In this document: one piece after another, positions 1 through 12,000 of the stretch
Position numbering within the stretch: the first letter of the stretch is position 1
Layout of the letters: every line of letters starts with the position of its first letter
DNA from: Daucus carota subsp. sativus
Lineage: Eukaryota; Streptophyta; Magnoliopsida; Apiales; Apiaceae
Assembly: GCF_001625215.2 (NCBI RefSeq)
Contig: NC_030387.2
Coordinates: forward strand, 37,037,606-37,101,605
DNA: 64,000 nt
Direction of reading: 5' to 3'
Notes under the pieces: generated by a model
What the model saw: the letters and a program-made list of their open reading frames with translations, nothing else
Told to the model about the DNA's origin: nothing
Databases searched by the model: none
Position numbers and translations under genes: made by a program

Positions 1-890
1 TAATGTATATTTAAACTTATGCACCCACTGAAATGATATGTCAGACAGCAGGAGTTAATGCTTTGACATTTACTATACTATACAACACACTGAATTAATT
101 CCTGCAATTCTATGGTAATGTATATCAATATGTAAGTTTGTATCTTAGATTCAAATTTTTATATAAATTATAAATATTAAATATATATATAAATAATTTA
201 AAAATCAGATCGGTTCGAATTTTTTCGGATCGGTTCCTAGCTATAACTGCAACTGAATATTAAGTTTCGGGTTCGATTTTAAAATTTTCGATTTCAGTTT
301 CGATTCGATTTTATACGGTTCGATTCTTAGCGGTTTTTGGCAGTTTCGGTTTTGGCTTCAGATTTATTCGGATTGTTGCTAACCCTGCTCCAAACTACAA
401 AGACGGTGCTATGAGCACCTCCAACAAAAGACAAAGACATGTCTACGTGATCATAACAAATTAACAATGCTCAAAGAGAGGTGACCAAGTTGAGGAAACA
501 TGAATATAATATCGGAGAAGTCGGCTGATAAAATATTATTATCAACTATCCCGGTCGTGCCCTACCGGCCTAATCATCCACCATCCAACACCTTTTGCAG
601 GTGGTTGGATAAGTGTTCCGTGACGATGATTATTTTCTCAGAACTAATCATGAACGAATCACTATGATTGTGTTTAGTATTTTAAGATTTGTAGCACTAA
701 AGTCAAATTTGAAGAACCATTTTACCGATATCTTTCTCTTTTTTTTTCTTTTTGAAAATTCGTAAGAGTAGCTTATCAATTTGATGTTAAATAGATTTTA
801 TTTTTCTGACAGGAGTCACAGGATTGCTCAAGAACATACATGTGAACAGTTTATAAATAACTGTAGTTCCACCGTCAAATCCGATTTATT
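1..890. other. Intergenic, AT-rich, transposon debris
   Basis: No coding region is supported here. Positions about 205-385 hold a GC-richer patch with repeated GGTTCG and TTTCGG words, resembling the interior of the hAT-type MITEs seen at 1113 and 24219. Clear ends and a target duplication were not found, so it is best read as a decayed fragment. Confidence 0.5.
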
Positions 891-2268
891 AGAGAGCTTA
901 TTATACTTTGTACTCCAGACTTTGACTCATTAGCAAATGAGACTTCACACTTTTAAACGTGATAATTTGTAACTCTAAGTTTCAATTAGCTTTCAATTTG
1001 TAATTCTGCCCCACACATCCGTTAAAAACAACCGCTAATTTTAACTGTTTGATATGTAACAGTGTGTATATTAGTTTCTAACAGCTACTTTACCTCCTGT
1101 GACCCCTTAAAGTAGGGCTGAGTATGGTTCGGTTTGGATGATTTTGGAGGTCCACACCGAACCAAACCGAATTTTTCGGTTTCAAAAATTTACAAATCGT
1201 ACCCAAATCGATTCTTACCAAAACCTATCCAAACCGAACCATTTCTTAACGGAGTGGTTCAGTTCGGTTTCGGTTTAATACCAAAATATTAAATAAATAT
1301 ACATTTTTATTAAATTAAAATAAATAATTTTAGGTACTACTCCTTTTTGTCACTTAACAAAACACTTAATAAAAGTTAAAGACGAAATTTATATCACTCT
1401 TCAATAAAAATAATGTTAGGTCTACCGTTTTATGTTGTTATGAAATAAATAATTCATCATTTTCTTAAAAACTAAACAAATTATTTTATTCAAATGAGAA
1501 AAAGAAGAAAGATTGATTACTAATGAAGAGTAAATAAAGGACGGAGAAAAAGGAAAAAATTTATTTCTAAAATAAGAATATCTATAATATTGATCAACAC
1601 TTGAACACTTAAACCTAAATTAAATTATTAAAAAATAATTATATATCATATGTGCTAACGGTTCGGTTGGATATTTCGGTCGATTTGAAAGTGAAAACCG
1701 AAACCAAACCGGAAATTTTCGGTTTTCTAATTACAAAAACCAAAACCAAACCAAACTGTTAAAAAACCGAAATATTCATTTTGGACGGTTTGGATCGGTT
1801 TCGGATAATTATGCTCAGGCCTACCTTAAAGTCTATGTATTATTTTATAAAATTATTTCTGAACACACCAAATGAAGTAAAAAAATTTAAAGAAAATTTT
1901 AAAATATATATTTAGATTTAGAATTTGATTTTTTTTTTACATAAACGATGTAACTTATATTTTAATTAAGTACATATTTTAAAATCTATTTTAATTTTTT
2001 TGCATTGCTGCATGTGTTCAGAAATAATTTTAAAATATAATACATAACATTTGAGGGGTCGTGGGGGTAAAATAACTGCTAGAAACTAATGCACACAATG
2101 TTACTTCTCAAACAGTTAAAGTTAACTGCTATTTTTAACGGATGTGTAGGCCAGGGTTATAAACTGAAAACTAGTTGAAACTTAGAGTTACAAACAACCA
2201 CGTTTCAAAGTGTGAACTCTGATTTGCTAATGAGGCAAAGTCTGGGGTGACAAAGTGCAATAAGCTTT
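891..2268. mobile_element. Long-TIR foldback element, interrupted by a hAT MITE
   Basis: The left arm (891-1112, continuing at 1832 to about 1930) and the right arm (about 1940-2268) are inverted copies of each other over roughly 300 bp. For example, a CACACATCCGTTAAAAA block on the left at about 1012 reappears in reverse complement near 2130-2150. The arms begin AGCTTATT and are flanked by TTTATTA on both sides (885-891 and 2268-2274), a possible 7-9 bp target duplication with slightly uncertain limits. The left arm is split by the MITE at 1113-1823, so this element is the older one. Long inverted arms without a coding core suggest a Mutator-like or foldback type. The superfamily is an inference. 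Confidence 0.7.
1113..1823. mobile_element. hAT-type MITE nested in foldback element
   Basis: The 711-bp element starts TAGGGCTGAG and ends, read in reverse complement, TAGGCCTGAG. It is flanked by an exact 8-bp duplication CCTTAAAG (1105-1112 and 1824-1831). An 8-bp duplication with short TAGG-type terminal repeats is the hAT signature. The ends are rich in GGTTCGGTTTGG-like words in both orientations, while the middle is AT-rich and non-coding. The perfect duplication implies a fairly recent insertion. Confidence 0.85.
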
Positions 2269-2274
2269 TTATTA

Positions 2275-3278
2275 TATTATAATTGGGTATGAAGATTAGG
2301 AATTATATATATTGGAATTGGAAATTAAATATATAAATATTGTGAAGGAATGAAAAATGGATAAAATAATAAAATTCAATTATATGTTATTAGTAGACTG
2401 ACTAAGATGGACAAAATCAGTTTATCCTATCAGTTTATATTAAAAAATTTATATTATTTTTTAAAAAATTTAAAACATACAAAGTCAAGAGAAACATAGA
2501 AGAAAGCAAAGCACAAATGCATAAATGGCAAGGGAGTAATATTGAACAGTTCACTACGTGCGTATTCCTCTCAATGTTTAATAGAAAAATAGTATTTTCT
2601 CTATTATTTTTATTTAAAATAAAATTCTAACATAAATAAGATAATCTCATAAATTTGAACAAAATTATTTTAAAACTCCACTATTAAAAGTCGCAAGTTA
2701 GAACAATGGGTTCATTGTGTCATTAATTATTTTTAAATCAAGAATCGTTTCTCCTCAAGAAATCATTATCGTTTCTCCTCGCACGCATTTGAAAATTATG
2801 GGACTGTTTGGAGTAGTTTAAAAGAAGTGAATTCTTACTTATTGTAAAGAAGTGGAGTAAAAAAAAAAAAAAAATAAGTTAATAAAGTGTTTAGAAAAGA
2901 GCAGGAGATGTGCTCAGTTTCTTAAAAATGCTTTTACTTTTTTACACAAACGGGTCAGCTTCTGCTTCTCTCAACCAAACAAGCCCCGTGTATTCTATAT
3001 TTTTGGCACTATTTTGGATTTGGAAAAGTCGATCTTATATTCATGTTCACCAATTTAAAGTTCCGTGATGTCGTTAATATATACGTTGAAATAAAACATT
3101 TTCTAAGAGATCTCAAAAATCTTCGTACTACTCCAAAACAACCCCCTTCTAAAATCTGGATACTCCGGTTACATTTGTATTCTTTGGTGATAACAGACAA
3201 ATCACAGCAAAAGCAGGCCCATATTTTGAAAAAAGTATATAGACGCGTGAAAACAGGCATGATTACATTCAGTCGAAG
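2275..3278. other. Intergenic, upstream of C2 gene
   Basis: AT-rich sequence with no supported gene. Around 2805-2990 lies a degraded repeat with GTTTGGAGTAG at one end and CAACCAAACAAGCCCC at the other, similar to the repeat at about 49286-49534. Short reading frames just before the C2 gene show no family similarity. Confidence 0.4.
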
Positions 3279-3286
3279 TATATAAA
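3279..3286 (+). promoter_or_regulatory. TATA box of C2-domain gene
   Basis: TATATAAA lies about 170 bp upstream of the start codon at 3453, leaving room for a CT-rich 5' leader of about 140 bases. Confidence 0.55.
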
Positions 3287-3368
3287 AACACCACCTCTGC
3301 ATTGTCCTCGAGCTTAAACTTCAGAAATCAGAATCATCTCTCTCCCCTCCCCCTTCCCTGCTTCCTTG

Positions 3369-3370
<2 letters not shown>

Positions 3371-3430
<60 letters not shown>
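3371..3430 (+). repeat. (CT)n microsatellite in 5' leader
   Basis: About 30 uninterrupted CT units lie between the TATA box at 3279 and the start codon at 3453, so they are probably transcribed in the 5' UTR of the C2 gene. Reading frames through it that give serine-leucine or arginine-glutamate runs are artefacts. Confidence 0.9.
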
Positions 3431-3433
<3 letters not shown>

Positions 3434-3452
3434 CTTCTTATAAGCATACAGA

Positions 3453-5215
3453 ATGGAGCATTTGTTGGGCCTTCTCAGAGTTCGCGTGAAGAGGGGTGTA
3501 AACTTAGCCATCAGAGACACCAGGAGCAGTGATCCCTATGTCATTCTCAGATTGGGAAAACAGGTAATTAAACCACTCCATTTCATGTTATTTCTCTTGG
3601 GTTCTTTAATCTGTTCTAAAGACTGGATTTTGAGTTGTTTTTGCTTCAAATCCTTACATGGGCTGCCAAGATTCTTGATTTTATTGATGATGTAGCAATT
3701 TTAGGCCATGTAATTTGTTTATTGATGGTGGGCCTTTTCATTTTCGTACTTGCAGAAGTTGAAGACTCGTGTGGTGAAGAATAATCTTAATCCTGAGTGG
3801 AATGAAGAGTTGACACTTTCTATTACAGATACTAATCTCCCTGTCAAGCTAGTAAGCCTTTCAAGCTCTACATTTTCTTAATTAGTAGTAGTGTACTGTG
3901 ATTTCTGTGAATACCATTCTTCATTATTGTACCCCTCTGTTATTGTTATGAAGACTTGAAGAGGTTGTAGGTGCTTAAGTTTTGATGTTATGATTTTTTT
4001 CGCAGCATGTTTGTTTTGAGGGATTATAATTCCGCCTCCCGGCTATCACCTTAATAACTTAAAATTAAAATATTATAATCTGTGAACTAGTTTTCAGGCA
4101 TCTTTTTGGTTAATTTCTATGAGATTATAACAATTTCTCTAATGATCTCCATTATATGAAATAAATCAATGACTGAAATCTATTTTATGGGATAATAATA
4201 GTCCTTAAATTAAGTGTAAACAAGGTGATGATCTGGATATTATGATCCTTGGAACAAACTTGACCCTGCGGTTTAAGGAGCAATACGTAATTGGATCTTA
4301 TATCACTTAAACTTCCCCTCACCAGAAAATGAAAGCCCGTATTTTCGGTTTGAATAATATGTTGGTAGGATCCAATTTCTGGATCAAATATACAGATCCT
4401 TTTTTCCAAATGGTTAAAAATGTTGGGTTTCCCTGCTTCATATACTTGAGCGTGGAACTAAAGCCTTCCACTCTGTTACACTGTTAAGTTACCAAAAATG
4501 TCGGGTTTAATAGTCTAAATTTAAGGACTTCACTTTGATACAATGCCCACGTTAAATTATTTAATTTACGATTTGAAAAATTATGAACTATTGCTACATT
4601 TTTTATGCTTGGCGACTTAATCTTAAGTTCATATACGAGAGTTCAGCTGAAGGTCAAAGAAATTGTTTAATGAAGTTAAGTGATATCTATGCAATGAGGT
4701 GTTGCAAGAAAATCCATTTGTTGCAGCTGAATTGGTGTTAAATTGAATTCGTCTTCTTTATGATACTTTCAAGTCATTGGTATTCATTGTTATAAATCTG
4801 ATAGAATACCTGTATGATATAAGTACTGATTTATATGTGAATATATGCTGGGTTAACGCAGAGTTGGTTCTGGTAATAGTGTACTCTTAGTCGTTTCTAA
4901 CACCATTATCTCGCATAATTGAAGGTAGTGTATGACAAGGATACATTCTCCCTTGATGACAAAATGGGAGATGCAGAATTCGAGATCAAAACTTTTGTGG
5001 ACTTTGTACGAATGCAATTAGAAGGGCCTCCTGAAGGAACTATAATCACCAGAGTAAAACCAAGCAGGGAAAATTGCTTGTCTGAAGAGAGCAACATCGT
5101 CTGGACAAATGGCAAGCTTGTCCAAAACTTGTTTCTTAGACTACGAAACGTCGAATGTGGTGAAGTTGAACTTCAACTAGAGTGGATAGACATTCCTGGT
5201 TTAAACGGTCAGTAA
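3453..5215 (+). CDS. C2-domain ABA-related (CAR-like) protein
   Basis: Three exons, 3453-3563, 3756-3851 and 4925-5215, join in frame into a 165-residue protein. All introns are GT-AG and in phase 0. It is a single C2 domain. Strand one reads LLGLLRVRVKRGVNLA. The first calcium loop contains SSDPYV, followed by KLKTRV and NPEWNEEL, and the second loop is VYDKDTFSLDDKMGD with the expected aspartates. The segment at about residues 105-135 (GTIITRVKPSRENCLSEES) and the end VECGEVELQLEWIDIPG are hallmarks of plant CAR proteins, which carry an extra element in the C2 fold. CAR proteins bind membrane phospholipids with calcium and help bring PYR/PYL abscisic-acid receptors to the membrane. Length fits the family (about 165-185). 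The same family includes GTPase-activating C2 proteins, so the exact role is inferred. Confidence 0.92.
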
Positions 5216-8079
5216 GTCACTTCCTTAATGCACATGGCGCCACATGATCTAAATAGTGTGTTTGGAGTGTTTTATGCAATCCATAGTAGTCGATGACGAT
5301 GTAAATCATCTGTAATGCCATAATGGTGAATATTAGGTAGGGTTGACCAGATTTTCTAGTTATGACCTTGCGTCCTTTTTATGAAGTGATTTTGCTATTA
5401 TTAGAAACATCAGAGAGCAATATCTGTCTGTGCAATCTGCATTTTATAGTTATGTTATATAATGAAAACATTTGAACCTGAGGTGTTTTCAGCTTCCCTT
5501 GCCATACTTTATGTAGAGTATCAGTGTTAATGACAACCTGCAGCGTGTTTGTCAGCTCTGTGAAGTTCATCTCTAATTCTAGTCGGAATCCTCTAGAAAT
5601 TAAAATATGTGTCAGGTTGAAATGTATACGTCTTTCTGCAAGAAATACTATTAGCATAGCTCGACTCTTCACCAGCAACTTTACTGGGATCACCATTCCA
5701 GAACGTTTAGGATTCTACCTATTCTTTCGGAACTTGGTTTTCCCACACAAGCTTGTTTTCCATCTTTCATTAATCTCCCCCATCAAATTCATCAATTGTA
5801 CCCAGACTCCTGTTTGAGGCTCTTGTATGGTATATTTTTGGTGGTTCATAAGGATCTTCTTGATGTGCCTGATGTTAGGAATAAAAAAGAAGCTTTAGTG
5901 AGAATATGTGCATCCACACCAACCTGTAAGGCTGTAACTAGCAAGTTTTCCCCGTAATGCAGGCGACTAATTACAAGGTCAGTGTGGTGCTCAACTTTGC
6001 AACATGTTTAGGAAGAATCTTTGGTATATCTGTTTACTTTCTTCCTATTTTATTTTCGTTGACAAATATCCAAAATTGACTTTATGATTTGGTCTATAAA
6101 TTAGAGATGAAATAAAAAAGTATCACAAATCTTAAACTCATCTGTCTCTCTGTACATCTGGCAGTCTTGAACTGCCATATTGTAAATCTTTATTTTTAAT
6201 ACCGAAGACAATATAAATATATTTGCTCTAACTTGAAATCATCCTGAATTCGAATAATAACATCGAAGTATTCTATGTTTGAAAATACTGATCCGAATAA
6301 CACAACATCTGCAATACTAGGCACACCATTTGCTTTTAACTTGATGCAACTTTTAGCTCTTTTTTTTTTGTCAGGATGCAACTTTTAGCTCTTGAATCTG
6401 CTAAAATTCTCAATTTCTCTGATTAACCTGCCGAGCATGATTATATCAAAAGCAGCAGTGCGGAGTTAGTTTTAAAAGATCTGCAAAAAATGTTTTGGAT
6501 AACTAGAAGCACAATTCTTTTTCAAGTGACAATTAAACATAGACAAAGAGCAAAGGGAACAGCACTCAGCTCGTAGCCCAGGCTGCCACCGAAAGAATAC
6601 CCGCAGAAACTTTAGAGGCATTTTTCTCTATCGTTGAAAATTGAAATCAAGCAGAAGCCGGGAGAAAGAAGCTTTCATCTGGTATATTTGTAAACTCCTC
6701 GCCTAAATAACTCCTCAAATTACGTAAACCCCCTTGACTGGTCATAAATCTCCTACTTGACAAGCTATCGTCTGTTTTTGCCTCTTCACATCGAGTCCCC
6801 ATGCTGTTTACAAAAATGCAGTACTAGAAACTTTCGCATCTTTGACCAAGCGTCGCCAAGAGCAAGTCATTTCAAACCGCAGAAATACAATGGTTACAAA
6901 AAGGACATTTGAGAATCAGATTCTCCATTCTTAGTCTCTGATAAAAAATCGATAGCCGAAATATGGAAGGGGTAACGAAAATATGAATGGAGGCAAATGG
7001 ACATGATAAATGTGTCAAGTGATAAATAAAATTATGATTAAATATGTTTTCTTATTAAAGATTTAAACACCTGTTGCTTCTCCGCATTCTGCATACTTGC
7101 AGTGGTGGAGCAGGGGAATGAAGAACCATTTGGGAATGAGGGATACGAAAATTATATTCAAAATATAAAATAAATAATTTACCAATCAAGTAATATATTT
7201 GAGAGTAGCTTCGTGGCAAAGTTATCTGTTTGTTGTCCATAAATAAGGTTTTCATTTTATCTAATAAAATTATTAATCTTGGCATAACATGTGAATATGA
7301 GATTTTGACAGTGACCGAACTTATTAACTACTATAAAATAAAGATTCCTGAACTAATTTGGCAGAGTATTTCTAAAACCGGATAAACAATTAAACACTGA
7401 TAAAAAAGTGAAAACGCGTTTTTTGTTTCTCAAAATCAAACGCAAAGAATAAATATACCAGCCAGTAAAACTAAGCCTGCACTCTACCTTTGCAGGTCTA
7501 TCACGAGATTACTCTGATAATTCACAAAACAAGCGTGAACCAAATAACCAATGCTCTTCACCATCTGCACATGCAGCACCTTTATCAAATATCTCCCCTT
7601 AGCTTATTTTTCATAATCTTATATTCAATAAAACCGAGATCAGAACAAATCAAACATATCTATCCCACACTCAACAAGTCGCATTTTCAATTCTACGATA
7701 TGCAATAAGATTTTACAAGTATCGAATTTGTGACACACCATATATAAAATCTTGTATCCGTCACTGGATGTCACGCAGTGAAATGAACAATTTGTTTCAA
7801 AATCGTTACGTGAAAACACATCATCAACGACGATGTATATAGTAGCAGCAATAAATTCCATTAATATCGTAGTCAATTATAAATGACATTGCAGGCGGTT
7901 ACTTTTGATGCTTCCACTACATAACGAAGAATCCAATTCCTAAAACTCGGGGCTAATCAAAACCGATAACGTAAACAATACTCGTTGTGCATCATATACA
8001 AGTTGAAACAATTTTGATTCTAAGCCTATTCGATCTTCCGTAAAAATTAAACTCAATTAAACAGAAAATACAAACCTAA
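5216..8079. other. Intergenic region between C2 and CML genes
   Basis: The first few hundred bases are probably the 3' UTR of the C2 gene. No reading frame here has recognisable protein character, and those at 5379-5817 are antisense or chance frames. The 6540-6940 stretch is somewhat less AT-rich but shows no domain, tRNA or repeat that I can identify. Confidence 0.4.
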
Positions 8080-8508
8080 TCAAGGCTTGTTATGCATCAT
8101 CTTCTTAAACTCATCGAAGTTAACGCCGCCGTCACCGTCGTCATCAACAGCGCTAATCATCTTCTCGCAATCTCTCAACGTGCACTTCTGTCCTAAACTC
8201 TTCAACGTGAAGTGCAGTTCACTGGCGGTGATCACTCCGTTTTTGTCGCGGTCGTACACGTCGAAAGCGTCGCGCAACTCCTTGTCGACGGCGCGGACGT
8301 CGTCGGAACTCGCGAGATGAAAGGTCGCGAACTCGTTGAAGTCGATAGAACCGTCGCCGTCGGCGTCGATTTCGGACATTATGCCGGCGATGTCCTTGGG
8401 AGTGGCGTCGGTGCCGAGAGAGAGGAGAACGGACTGAAGTTCCGACGCGTCGATTTTTCCGTCGCCGTTGGCGTCGAAGTTGTTGAAAACCTTCTTAATG
8501 TCTTCCAT
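8080..8508 (-). CDS. Calmodulin-like protein, four EF-hands
   Basis: A single uninterrupted 142-residue frame, as is usual for many plant CML genes. Four EF-hand loops are visible: DANGDGKIDASE (about residues 12-23), DADGDGSIDFNE (48-59), DRDKNGVITASE (86-97) and DDDGDGGVNFDE (122-133). Each has acidic or polar ligands at positions 1, 3 and 5 and glutamate at position 12, so all four should bind calcium. The protein ends MMHNKP with no prenylation or acylation motif, so a soluble sensor is expected. The order of loops and the short N-terminus resemble the Arabidopsis CML26/27/28 group. The start is set by ATG after a GA-rich leader. The GC-rich coding sequence stands out from AT-rich surroundings, as is common for such genes. 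Confidence 0.95.
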   Translation of the reverse strand: MEDIKKVFNNFDANGDGKIDASELQSVLLSLGTDATPKDIAGIMSEIDADGDGSIDFNEFATFHLASSDDVRAVDKELRDAFDVYDRDKNGVITASELHFTLKSLGQKCTLRDCEKMISAVDDDGDGGVNFDEFKKMMHNKP

Positions 8509-8577
8509 TGAAAGAGAGAGACAGAGAGATAGAGAGACTTGATTTGAAAAAGCGAGCGTTTGGGGATGAAGGGAGAG

Positions 8578-8586
8578 AATATATAG
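8578..8586 (-). promoter_or_regulatory. TATA box of calmodulin-like gene
   Basis: On the minus strand CTATATATT lies about 70 bp upstream of the start codon, with a pyrimidine-rich leader between them (8509-8536). Spacing fits a short 5' UTR. Confidence 0.55.
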
Positions 8587-9010
8587 GGACTGAGGGGTGG
8601 GATTTTAGAATGTGTGTAATTTGGATTTTCCGTGGCCGCGTTTCACGGATTCAGTTATGGTATGAGCAGCGAGGACTTTGCAGTTGTGTCGAAGTTGCTG
8701 GGTAACGAGCAGCCCATATGGCTGTGGCCCGAATATTTTGGACTGATCACAGGCCCAAGTTGTTAATACACAATTTGTAAATCGGCAACGACATATAATT
8801 TTTACGAGTCAAGTTCTATGGAGTACAAAAACAATTGGAGTATTGGAGTACATTTATAAAATATAATCTAGTCATTTGAATCTTAATTTTTTTTGTTTTA
8901 CAATATTTGTAAACATCCCATAACTTGCGGATTATGTTCTACAACATAAACATGGTAATCAAAAAATATAACAATTACCTTTATGAATCGTAGGACATTA
9001 TGTTCTGCAA

Positions 9011-12000
9011 TCAATATATATATATAAAGGAGGATGCGGGGCGTCTCTAGAATTGCTCGATTCAGTCTTCTAATTTTTCTTAAATTTCGGATATAAACTA
9101 TAATTATAATTCAAAAAATAATGTTCAAGAATTCTAAAAGTAATACAATTCTTTTCATATTGAATTACACAATTTTTTTCTTATTTTGTATTTCGTATTG
9201 AATTCTAAAGATGATACAATTCTTTTCTTATTTAATATTTCTTATTGAATTCTAAAGATATTACAATTCTTTTCTTATTTAGTAATTCTAAAAGGAATAG
9301 GATTATATTTATTCAAACGAACAATAATAAATAAAATACAATTTATATTTAAGATTTGTAAGATAATATGTACAATTCTTATTTTCAATAAGATATATAG
9401 AATATGTAGTTGAATTTTATATTATAAAATTTTATTTTCGATAAGATATATAGAAGAATAATCTAATACTAAGTCCGTAATTACAACTCTGTTTAAAAGT
9501 CTAAATAGTAGACACAAATAATAAATTAGATAACACGATATGTTCGAATTTGCTCGATTCAGTCTTCTAATTTTTCTTAAATTTCGGATATAAACTATAA
9601 TTATAATTCAAAAAATCATGTTCAAGAATTCTAAAAGTAATACAATTCTTTTCATATTGAATTCTAAAGATGATACAATTCTTTTCTTATTTTGTATTTC
9701 GTATTGAATTCTAAAAATGATACAATTCTTTTCTTATTTGGTATTTCCTATTGAATTCTAAAGATATTATAATTCTTTTCTTATTTAGTAATTCTAAAAG
9801 GAATAGGATTATATTTATTCAAACGAACAATAATAAATAAAATGCAATTTATATTTAAGATTTGTAAGATAATATGTACAGTTCTTATTTTCAATAAGAT
9901 ATATAGAATATGTAGTTGAATTTTATATTATAAAATTTTATTTTCGATAAGATATATAGAAGAATAATCTAATACTAGGTCCGTAATTACAACTGTGTTT
10001 AAAAGTCTAAATAGTAGACACAAATAATAAATTAGATAACACGATATGTTCGAATCATAAAATTTAAATAGTAGACACAAATAATAAATTAGATGACACG
10101 ATATGTTCGAACCACAAAATGTATTAACTCGGCGTGTCTAGAATTATTGAATTTAGTCTTATAATTTTCTTAATTAAATTTCAAATTGAAAATAAAATTA
10201 TAACATAAAAATCAGGTTAAAAAATACAATTCTTATTTTCAAAAGTTGTAGCGCTAAACTAACGTCGTTCCATAATGATGAAGAAGATAGCATCTCAATC
10301 ATGAAAACATTTTTGAGATCTTCGCAGCCTCAATCAAATAGTATGCATGAACTTACAATCAATCTCGATAACAGTTCGATTCAGTCTTATAATTTTCTTG
10401 AATTTTGAATAGAAAATAAAATTATAATTCAAAAAATTAAGTTCAAGGATCTTAAAGGTAATACAATTCTTTTTTTATTGGATTCTAAAAATAATAAAAT
10501 TCTTTTCTCATAATTTTCTTAAATTTCGGATAAAAAATATAATTATAATTTGTAAAATCAAGTTCAAGGATTCCAAAAGTTAATACAATTTTTTTCGTTT
10601 TGGATTCTAAAGATAATACAATTCTTTTCTTATTTAGTAATCCTAAAAGAAATAGGATTATATTTATTTAAACTAACAATCATAGATAAAATACAATTTA
10701 TATTTAAGATTTGTAAGGTAATACGTACAATTTTTATTTCGAATAGAAAATAAAAGATTGTAAAGATACTAATCATTAAAAAAACTAATAGCAAAAAAAT
10801 TAGAACCATAAAAGAATAATAATATTTAACTAATAAATAGGAATCATAAAATGAAAATAATTAACAAATAAAATAGGATATATAAAATAGGAATCATATA
10901 TTGATTTTATGATAATGTAAATGATTCTTAATTAGTATTGTGTTTGACGGGCACGGGAGGCGGCCCAAACTAATTTTTATCTAAATAATAATAAATTTTC
11001 TATTAGTATTATGTTGGACGGGAAAGTGGCCAATATCGAAGTTATAATATGATTTTTTTGTTAAAACGGGACCACGGCTTAAAATAATTTTCATCCAAAT
11101 ATAATCTTTAACTTCATCATAATTATAATAATTTTTTATTAGTAGTGTGAAACTAATATCTATATTATAATTTTTTGTTATTATTACTGTGTTTGACAAG
11201 AGAGTGGTTCAAACTAATTTTTATCTATATTAATATATTTAATTTTATCATCATTATAATAATTATTGATTAATATTATCTTTGATGGGAGTGCGGTTCA
11301 AACAATTTTTTTTATTAGTATTGTGTTTGACGAGAGGCCACTTAAACAAATTTTTATATTAATTATAATATTTTTTTATTAATGATATGTTTAACGGGAA
11401 CATGACTCAAAATAACTTTTATGCAATTATAATATTAATTCGTATCAAAATTTATAAAAAAAATTCGTAACGCCGCCGCGAAGCGCGCAATTCTTTTCAA
11501 AAATCAGGTTCAAGAATTAATTCTGAAGGTAATATAATTCTTTTTTTTTTTATCGAATTCGGTAATACAATTCTTTAACTATTGAAGATTTAGAGTATAA
11601 CTAAAATTTTTACGGAAGTAACATTTATCATACGGATCACCAACATAAATATCTATCATGATTAAAAAATAAATTAATTAATACACGATCCAGAGTATCT
11701 GCATCCTGCATTTCATAAATCTGTATGATAAAAATAAAATTATTTCATTGACTGGAGCAGCTATATATACTGTATGTGAATTGAAAAAGGAGTTTAATCA
11801 GGCTGGGAGATTGTTCTTTTTTTTTTTTGACAGGACTGGGAGATTGTTCTTATTTTATTTAACTCACACATTTGCAAGCAAGATCTTAATTCTTAAAACC
11901 CCGTTTAAATTATTAGTTCTTTGTTTATGTAATTGCATTTATCAGGTTAACTAAAACCCATCCGTCAAAAAAAAAAAAAAAAGGTTAACTAAAACCCTAT

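Noticed and set aside
3302..3532. Reading frames through the CT repeat before the C2 gene
   Set aside because: They encode serine-leucine or arginine-glutamate runs from the microsatellite and have no other protein character.
5379..5817. Overlapping frames on both strands after the C2 gene
   Set aside because: No homology I recognise, AT-rich codons, no splice or promoter context; probably UTR or intergenic.
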